The notes under the pieces were generated by a model that had not been told where the DNA came from, searched no databases, and saw nothing but the letters and a program-made list of their open reading frames with translations. The position numbers were made by a program, and so were the translations under genes. From NCBI GenBank assembly GCA_963834365.1, contig CAWIBS010000032.1:62001-126000 (forward strand): a DNA stretch of 64,000 bases, given 5' to 3'. This stretch comes from CAWJAP01 sp963834365 (GTDB lineage: Bacteria; Acidobacteriota; Vicinamibacteria; Vicinamibacterales; Vicinamibacteraceae). Positions 57,916 through 64,000 of this stretch are shown here, one piece after another; position 1 is the stretch's first letter, and the number at the start of each line of letters is the position of its first letter.

Positions 57916-58905
57916 ATGCCACCAGCCGCGCGGCGCCTCTCTCGCGTTTCCGAGATCGAGCCGCGGCGTGCCGGTCCCATCCTGAAGTGGGCGGGAGGCA
58001 AGCGTCAGTTGCTCCCGGTGCTGCGCGGCTACTACCCACGCGAATTCGACCGCTACATCGAGCCGTTCGCCGGGAGCGCGGCGGTGTACTTCGACCTGGA
58101 CGGGTCGGGTCGCCTCGATGGCCGCCCGGTCGTGCTCGCCGACGTCAACGACGATCTGGTGGGCCTCTATCACGTCGTGTGTGGACGGCTCGACGAGGTC
58201 ATCGACGTGCTGAGGGGGTTCGACCAGGGCCACCGGGCTGACCCGGCGGCGCACTACTACAGCGTCCGCGACGCCGGCTTCAACCCGCAGCGTCGTGCGC
58301 TGCGCGCGCAACACGCGCGATGGTGGGAGCACTACACGCCGCAGCTGGCGGCGATGCTGATCTATCTCAATCGGACGGGATTCAACGGCTTGTTCCGGGT
58401 GAATGCCGCCGGCGACTTCAACGTGCCCATCGGGCGCTACCAGAAGCCGACGATCTGCAACGTCGAGCAATTGAGACGCGCCTCGATCTCGCTTGGACGA
58501 CCCGGCGTCCGGATCGTGCGCGAAGCCTTCTCGTCGGTGCTCGAGACGGCTGGTCCAGGCGACTTCGTCTATCTCGATCCGCCGTACGCGCCCGTGGGGG
58601 CGTCGTCCGATTTCACGAGCTACACGGCCGGCGGATTCTCGCCGGCTGACCAGCGCGAGCTTCAGCAGGTGATCATCGAGCTCGCCAGGAGGGGCTGCCA
58701 GGTGCTGCTGAGTAATTCCGCGGCCGCCGAGATTCGCGATCTGTACGACGAGAACGACGACGCCCGCCGGGCTGGACTTCGAGCGATCAAGGTGCCCGCT
58801 CGACGAGCGATCAATTCAAACGCCAGGAAACGTGGGGCGGTGATGGAGTATCTCGTCACGAATGTCGCGCCGGAGACAGGGCTTCTGAAGCCCTGTCCCA
58901 CGTGA
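57916..58905 (+). CDS. DNA adenine methyltransferase, Dam/D12 class
   Basis: A 329-residue N6-adenine methyltransferase. SAM-binding motif I reads LKWAGGKRQLLPVL with YIEPFAGSAAVYFDL; the catalytic motif is DPPY at residues 221-224. LNRTGFNGLFRVNAAGDFNVP is typical of the Dam group. No restriction enzyme gene is adjacent, so it is an orphan. The last 11 residues (ETGLLKPCPT) are encoded by a perfect palindrome (58875-58897). It starts 35 bases after hemC and sits inside the heme operon, an unusual place. Confidence 0.92.
   Translation: MPPAARRLSRVSEIEPRRAGPILKWAGGKRQLLPVLRGYYPREFDRYIEPFAGSAAVYFDLDGSGRLDGRPVVLADVNDDLVGLYHVVCGRLDEVIDVLRGFDQGHRADPAAHYYSVRDAGFNPQRRALRAQHARWWEHYTPQLAAMLIYLNRTGFNGLFRVNAAGDFNVPIGRYQKPTICNVEQLRRASISLGRPGVRIVREAFSSVLETAGPGDFVYLDPPYAPVGASSDFTSYTAGGFSPADQRELQQVIIELARRGCQVLLSNSAAAEIRDLYDENDDARRAGLRAIKVPARRAINSNARKRGAVMEYLVTNVAPETGLLKPCPT
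58875..58897. repeat. Palindrome GACAGGGCTTC-T-GAAGCCCTGTC
   Basis: Perfect 11-bp arms, overlapping the last codons of the methyltransferase gene. Confidence 0.85.
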
Positions 58906-59099
58906 GTGCCGCCCAGTCGCCGAGTCCCCCAGTCGCCCTCTCCGACCACAGGAAAGCAGCCGGAGTCATTGGCAGCCGTTCCAGCCCCTCCAGCCGCTCC
59001 AGCCGTCCAGCGTCCAGCCGCAGTCCCCAGTCGCCCAGTCCCCAGTCGCCCAGTCGCCCAGTCGCCCAGTCCCCAAGAGACCGGCTAAGATTAGCGGCC
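58906..59099. repeat. Repeat-filled gap (CCCAGTCG heptamer/octamer arrays and inverted decamer array)
   Basis: Inverted GGCTGGAGCG-type decamers at about 58976-59025 and CCCAGTCG/CCCAGTCC units at 58911-58930 and 59029-59085. No gene. Confidence 0.85.
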
Positions 59100-60641
59100 A
59101 TGTCAACCGTGTACCTCGTCGGGGCGGGTCCGGGTGACCCGGCACTCATCAGCGTGCGCGGGTTGAAGTGTCTCGAGCGCGCCGATGTGGTGGTCTACGA
59201 TCACCTGGTGAACCCGCGGCTGCTGGCCGCGGCGCCGCCGCGCGCGGAGCGAATCGACGTCGGCGCGGCCGCGCCGCAGCCGCTCGAACAGGAAGCGATC
59301 TGTCTGCTGCTGGCCGAAAAGGCTCGCGAGGGCCGCACCGTCGTCCGCCTGAAGTGGGGCGATCCGTTCTTCTTCGACAGTGGCGGCAAGGAAGCCATCT
59401 TTCTGCACGAGCAGGCCATCCGGTTCGAGGTGGTGCCCGGCGTGCCGGCGACGATCGCCGTGCCGTCCTACGCCGGCGTTCCCCTCACCTATCCGGGCGC
59501 CGGCGAGACCGTGACGTTCGTCCGCGGTCACGAAGACGGCAGCAGCCAGCCGCCGCGCATCGACTGGGCGACGCTCGCCAAGCTCGATGGGACGATCGCG
59601 TGCTACGGCGGCGCGCGCCAGATTCCCGGGATCCTCCGGTCCCTGATCGAGGAAGGACGGGCGCCCGGCGACATGGCGGCCATCGTCCACGACGGGACGC
59701 TGCCCGGGCAGCAGACCCTCTGCGGCACCATCGAAGACCTCCTGCACCGGCTCGAGCAGGAGCCGCTGAAAGCGGCGGGTATCATCGTCATCGGGCCGGT
59801 TGCCGGCCTCCGGGAACATCTGCGCTGGTTCGACGCCAGGCCCCTCTTCGGCAAGCGCGTGGTCGTGACGAGGGCGCGTGAACAGGCGGCGGATCTGGTC
59901 GAGCGCCTCGAAGAGCTCGGCGCTCAGACGATCGACGCCGCGGCGTTTCGCATCGAGCCCCCGCTCGATTCGTCGGCGCTCGACGAGGCCTGCGCCGCGG
60001 CTGGGACGTTCGACTGGATTGTCTTCACGAGCCAGAACGCCGTCGAGCACTTCATGCGACGCCTGCTCGCCGGCCCCGGCGACGTGCGATCCCTCAAGGG
60101 ACCGAAGATCTGTGCGGTCGGACCGGTGACGGCGGACCGCCTCGCGCGATATGGCCTGAAGGTCGATGTCGTTCCCGCGGAGCATCGCGCCGAGCGGGCG
60201 GCCGCCGCCATGGCTGCGCACGGCGACCTGGGCGGGAAGAGCGTGCTGTATCCCAAGTCCGAGATCGCCCGCGACGTGCTGGTGGACGATCTGCGGAAAG
60301 CGGGGGCCAGAGTGACCGCCGTCGTCGCCTACCGGACCGTGCCCGAAGCGCCGCGCGAGGACACGCCGGACATCTACAAGATGCTGCTCGAACGTCAGAT
60401 TGACGCCGTGACCTTCACGAGCGCCTCGTCGGTCCGCCATTTCGTCCACACGATGGGGGAGGATCAGGCGGCAGATCTCCTGGCTTCGACGGTCGTCGCG
60501 TCCATCGGGCCCGTGACGGCCGAAGCCGCGCAGCAGCTCGGCATCCACTCCGCGATCGTTCCGAAGGAGTACAACGTCGCTGCCCTCGTCCAGGCGCTCG
60601 TCGATCACTTCCGACAGGAGGGCTCGAGCCCTGAGCCCTGA
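59100..60641 (+). CDS. cobA-hemD: Fused uroporphyrinogen-III C-methyltransferase / uroporphyrinogen-III synthase
   Basis: A 513-residue intact fusion. Residues 1-245 are the SAM-dependent methyltransferase (YLVGAGPGDPALISVRGLK, VVRLKWGDPFFF, VVPGVPATIAVPSYAGVPLT) that makes precorrin-2. Residues ~260-510 are HemD (GKRVVVTRAREQAADLVERL, WIVFTSQNAVEHF, AVGPVTADRLARYG, VTFTSASSVRHF, ASIGPVTAEAAQQLG), which closes hydroxymethylbilane to uroporphyrinogen III. Such fusions are known in several phyla. The ATG at 59100 is preceded by repeats; GAGCCCT repeats lie between its stop and hemB. Confidence 0.95.
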   Translation: MSTVYLVGAGPGDPALISVRGLKCLERADVVVYDHLVNPRLLAAAPPRAERIDVGAAAPQPLEQEAICLLLAEKAREGRTVVRLKWGDPFFFDSGGKEAIFLHEQAIRFEVVPGVPATIAVPSYAGVPLTYPGAGETVTFVRGHEDGSSQPPRIDWATLAKLDGTIACYGGARQIPGILRSLIEEGRAPGDMAAIVHDGTLPGQQTLCGTIEDLLHRLEQEPLKAAGIIVIGPVAGLREHLRWFDARPLFGKRVVVTRAREQAADLVERLEELGAQTIDAAAFRIEPPLDSSALDEACAAAGTFDWIVFTSQNAVEHFMRRLLAGPGDVRSLKGPKICAVGPVTADRLARYGLKVDVVPAEHRAERAAAAMAAHGDLGGKSVLYPKSEIARDVLVDDLRKAGARVTAVVAYRTVPEAPREDTPDIYKMLLERQIDAVTFTSASSVRHFVHTMGEDQAADLLASTVVASIGPVTAEAAQQLGIHSAIVPKEYNVAALVQALVDHFRQEGSSPEP

Positions 60642-60651
60642 GCCTTCAGCC

Positions 60652-61675
60652 GTGAGCCTCAACCTGCCCCGAAGGCCCCGCCGTCTCCGCCGCACCGCGG
60701 CGCTGCGGGCCCTCGTCCGCGAGACGCGGCTCTCGCCGGATCAGCTCGTGCTGCCACTCTTCGTGTGCGAGGGGACAGGCGTGCGGCGGGATGTGGGATC
60801 GATGCCCGGTGTCTGCCAGCTCTCGGTGGACGAGGCGGTGCGAGAGGCTGCCGCTGCCCAGGCCGACGGGGTCGGGGGCGTGCTGCTCTTCGGCCTGCCC
60901 GAGCGGAAGGACGATGAGGGATCGCGGCGTGGGACGAGGATGGCTCCGTGCAGCGCGCGGTCCGGGCGCTGGTGCGCGAGCTGCCCGGTCTGGTGGTCGT
61001 CACCGACGTCTGCCTCTGCGAATACACGTCGCATGGCCACTGCGGGCTGCTCGACGGCGAGCGCATCCTGAACGACGCGACGGTGGAACGCCTGGTGAAA
61101 GCGGCGCGTTCCCACGCCGAGGCCGGCGCGCACATCGTCGCGCCGTCCGACATGATGGACGGGCGTGTCGGCGCGATCCGCGCCGCGCTCGACGCCTCGC
61201 GGATTCGACGAGGTGGCGATCATGTCCTACGCGGCCAAGTACTGCTCGTCGTTCTACGGCCCGTTTCGCGAGGCGGCCGGGTCGACGCCGTCGTTCGGGG
61301 ACCGGCGGAGCCACCAGATGGATCCGGCGAACGTCGACGAAGCGCTGCGCGAAGTCGAGCTCGATCATCGAGGAAGGCGCCGACATCGTCATGGTGAAGC
61401 CGGCGCTGCCGTACCTCGACGTCGTCTGCGCGGGTGAAGCGCGAGTTCGGCGTGCCGACGGCCGCGTATCACGTCAGTGGCGAGTACGCGATGCTCAAGG
61501 CAGCGGCGCGCCAACGGGTGGATCGACGAATCGCGCGCGATGATGGAGTCGCTCACTGTCGATCCGCCGCGCCGGCGCGGACATCATCATCACCTACTAC
61601 GCGCGCGAAGCCGCGCGCCTGCTGCGAGGCGCGCGTGAGCACGGCCACGCGTCGGAATCGCGACGATCCTCATGA
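60652..61675 (+). CDS. hemB: Delta-aminolevulinic acid dehydratase (about six frameshifts)
   Basis: About 340 residues; condenses two ALA to porphobilinogen. From the GTG at 60652: LPRRPRRLRRTAALRALVRE, LVLPLFVCEG, zinc-site cysteines in TDVCLCEYTSHGHCGLL, APSDMMDGRVGAIRAAL, first Lys in SYAAKYCSSFYGPFREAAGS and Schiff-base Lys in VMVKPALPYLDVV. Frame changes near 60925, 61197, 61362, 61430, 61507 and 61562. The stop at 61673 overlaps the hemL ATG. Residues are fully conserved between breaks, so errors in the sequence are more likely than decay. Confidence 0.93.
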
Positions 61676-62995
61676 AGACCCGGGCCTCTCGAAGCGACTC
61701 GGCAGCGGCTGTTCGCGCGGGCGCAGCGCGTCATTCCCGGCGGCGTCAACAGCCCGGTCCGCGCCTTCAAGGCGGTCGGCGGGACGCCGCGCTTCATCGC
61801 CCGGGCGCGCGGCGCGCGGCATCGAAGACGTGGACGGCCGCAAGTACATCGACTACGTGATGTCGTGGGGCCCGCTCATCCACGGCCATGCGCCCAAAGG
61901 TCTGGTCAAGGCGCTGGCCGCGGCGGCGAAGCGCGGAACGAGCTTCGGCGCGCCGACCGAGGGGAAATCGTGATCGGCGAGCGCGTGCGCACGCTGATGC
62001 CGTCGATCGAGCTGGTGCGCTTCACGAGCTCCGGCACCGAAGCGACGATGAGCGCGCTGCGTGTGGCGCGTGCGGCGACAAGCGCGACAGGTCGTCAAGT
62101 TCGCCGGCTGCTATCACGGGCATGCCGACGGCGTTCCTCGTGGACGCCGGCTCCGGCGCGCTGACGCTCGGCGTGCCGACGAGCCCCGGCGTCGCGGCCG
62201 CCGCGGCAGCGCTACACGCTCACGCGTCGCTACAACGATCTGCGATCGGTCGAGTCGCGCTCGCCGAGCAACCCGGCCCGGATCGCCGCCGTCATCGTCG
62301 AGCCCGATGGCCGGCAACATGGGCGTCGTCGCCGCCGCAGCCGGGTTTCTCGACGGGCTCCGCCAGGTGTGCGACGCCACGGCGCGCTGCTGGTGTTCGA
62401 CGAGGTGATCACGGGCTTTCGTGTCGGCACCGCGGCGGCGCGCAGGCGCTGTACGGCGTGCGGCCGGACCTCACCTGCCTCGGCAAGATCATCGGCGGCG
62501 GTCTGCCGGTCGGCGCGTATGGCGGCCGTGCCGACCTGATGTCGCTCGTCGCGCCGGCCGGCCCGGTGTATCAGGCAGGCACGCTGTCGGGCAATCCGCT
62601 CGGCGATGACCGCCGGCCTCTGGTCGCTCGTCGCGCCTGAACCCGACGCTCTACCGGAGGCTCGAGCGGCTGTCGGCGCGGCTGGCCGAGGGCCTGTTGT
62701 CGGAAGCGCCGCGCGACCGCGAGCGTGCCGTTGCAGGTCAATCGCGTCGGGATCGCTGCTCACGCCGTTCTTCTACGACACGCACCGGTCGTCGACTACA
62801 CGTCGGCGCGGCGCGCCGACACGGCTCGATACGGCCGGTTCTTCCAGGCGCATGCTCGCGCGAGGCATCTATCCTGCCGCCTCGCAGTTCGAAGCGTGGT
62901 TCCTCTCCGACGCGCACACCGATCGCGACATCGCCTCGACGATCAAGGCGGCCCGCGGCGCCTTCGAAGACATCACACCTGGCAGCGACCAGTGA
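61672..62995 (+). CDS. hemL: Glutamate-1-semialdehyde 2,1-aminomutase (ten or more frameshifts)
   Basis: About 430 residues; PLP enzyme making ALA from glutamate-1-semialdehyde. Segments in order: LFARAQRVIPGGVNSPVRAF, DGRKYIDYVMSWGPLIHGHA, MPSIELVRFTSSGTEATMSA, VVKFAGCYHGHAD, VIVEPMAGNMGVV, DEVITGFRVG, PLP Lys in CLGKIIGGGLPVGAYGGRAD, and FEAWFLSDAHTDRDI. The frame changes every 60-170 bases from 61705 to about 62870. It ends the heme operon. Confidence 0.92.
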
Positions 62996-63124
62996 CAAGC
63001 GACCAGTGACAAGTAACAAGCGACAAGTGACAAGTGACCAGTGACCAGTACAGACCGATCCTTTGGGCCGTTTAGCAGCTGGTAGCTGGTCTCTGGTAGC
63101 TGGTCGCTCGTAGCTGGTAGTTGA
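62996..63124. repeat. Heptamer arrays (GACAAGT and TAGCTGG units)
   Basis: GTGACAA/GTGACCA copies (62990-63050) and TAGCTGG/TCGCTCG copies (63075-63120) fill the convergent gap between hemL and the racemase-family gene. Confidence 0.85.
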
Positions 63125-64000
63125 CTACCGCCCCGGTCCCGCCCAACCTTCCGCGAGCGGATCCTCGGCATCGACGATGAACGTGTGCTCGCCGGTGATC
63201 CACGCCGATCCGGTGATCTCCGCGCGAATCGCCGGCTGCCCCTCCACTTCGAGTCGATCGGCGATGCGCGACTGCAACAGGAGGCCGGCCGCGCCTTCGA
63301 CACGAAGCGACTCGCTGGCGAGACCCATGGCGTCGAGCACGGCGGTGAGCGCCGCAAGGCCCAGCCCCGACGCCGAGCGGTCGAGACACCCACCGGTGTA
63401 GACGGGGATCGCACGAAGGTCGGCGTCTCCGTGCGGGGGACCCGTGAAGATCACGCCCTCGGCAGCGGCTCTGTCCGCCGGCGGAAGACCATCGATGATC
63501 TGCGCGCGCGAGCTCGCGCAGTCGCCCGACCTGCGCCGGGGCGAGGCCCGCGCCGGCCTGCTCGGCATCGACGATGGCGTACAGGCCACCACAGCGCGCG
63601 AGATCGGCGGCTATGCGCCGGTGGCCGACAGTCAGCGACACGCCGGCTGCCACGACGAGCGCGGGCGGGGTGGTGAACGTCACGGCGCCGATGTGCCTGC
63701 CGCCCTCGGGTGTGTCGCCGGCGCTCCCGCCATCGCGCGCAATGACACGCGCCGCCACCGGTTCCGCGGCCGTGTCGAGCACGACGCGGTCGTCCGTTCG
63801 GCCGGTGACGAGGAGGCCACGCTCGAGCGCGATGGTCGTGGCGCCAATCAGGCCGTGACCGCAGAGCGCGCGCCAGCCATCGGCGTCGAGAAAGATCACG
63901 CCGACGTCGGCGCCCTCCGTCGTGGTCTCGGTCAGGATGGCACCTGTCATGTCGCCATGCCCCCGTGGCTCGCGCATCAGCGCCAGGCGAACACGCTCGA
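63125..64000 (-). CDS. Proline racemase / hydroxyproline dehydratase family protein (5' end outside; one frameshift)
   Basis: The gene enters from the right edge (ERVRLALMREPRGHGDM) and ends at 63125. The first catalytic loop LCGHGLIGATTIAL holds the usual Cys. The second loop is GGCLDRSASGLG where racemases have DRSPCGTG, so the second Cys is replaced by Ser. Trans-3-hydroxyproline dehydratases have Thr there, so a dehydratase-like or atypical epimerase reaction is likelier than proline racemisation. The frame changes near 63505 in a CGCGCGCG run; joining gives RELARAQIIDGLPPADR. Confidence 0.85.

Overview
The window is GC-rich, gene-dense bacterial chromosome, most likely from an Acidobacteriota member, probably class Vicinamibacteria. 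This is inferred from content. There are three large TonB-dependent receptors with an N-terminal carboxypeptidase-regulatory-like domain, two MacB/FtsX-type permeases of the acidobacterial kind, two ASPIC/UnbV FG-GAP proteins and a VWFA-related lipoprotein-like pair. The gaps hold many short palindromes whose chance translations include VVSGFSRT and AEAGHYV. No rRNA, tRNA, phage, integrase or CRISPR array was recognised.

Layout: 1-1.9 kb holds a SirB1-type protein (runs off the left edge), a HAD phosphatase and a DUF1684 lipoprotein. 1.98-9.6 kb, minus strand, is a beta-oxidation operon: fadR-like TetR regulator, fadN-like dehydrogenase/hydratase, two alpha/beta hydrolases, thiolase and acyl-CoA dehydrogenase. 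It has a sigma70-like promoter and a near-canonical FadR operator. 9.8-16.7 kb, plus strand, is an exported redox cluster: TPR protein, single-Cys redoxin, a heme c/PHM-like copper monooxygenase/TPR fusion, a second TPR protein and an ASPIC/UnbV protein. 16.7-17.6 kb is a GxxExxY gene framed by inverted copies of a ~60 bp repeat; the same repeat forms a 187 bp giant hairpin at 13.4 kb. 17.6-24.1 kb, minus strand, is a 5'-truncated multiheme cytochrome, a badly disrupted TonB receptor and the second ASPIC/UnbV protein.

24.3-40.5 kb holds two FtsX-type permeases, two further TonB receptors (one with an EF-hand-like loop), two HExxH-containing exported proteins and a YpfJ-type zinc peptidase. 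40.7-50.1 kb holds a PEGA-domain protein coupled to a TonB-C protein, a DUF1624 membrane protein, TypA/BipA, a DUF4380 protein, an FKBP lipoprotein and an EamA transporter. 50.2-52.6 kb, minus strand, is the membrane part of an ATP synthase (small membrane protein, AtpZ, AtpI, subunit a, subunit c) without F1 genes. 52.7-54.7 kb holds two VWA proteins. 54.7-63.0 kb is a heme/siroheme operon (ccsA/hemX, hemA, hemC, a Dam-like methyltransferase, cobA-hemD, hemB, hemL) covering the C5 route from glutamyl-tRNA to uroporphyrinogen III and precorrin-2. The right edge holds part of a proline-racemase-family gene.

Many conserved genes, including hemA, hemB, hemC, hemL, atpB and fadN, are broken by apparent single-base indels, densest at 60.9-63.0 kb and 17.6-22 kb. 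Because essential genes are hit, sequencing or assembly error is the likelier cause for most. For those genes the stated span is the whole reconstructed gene, not one open frame. Almost every intergenic gap carries short tandem repeats (7- or 10-base units) or palindromes centred on TTCA/TGAA whose stems co-vary between copies.
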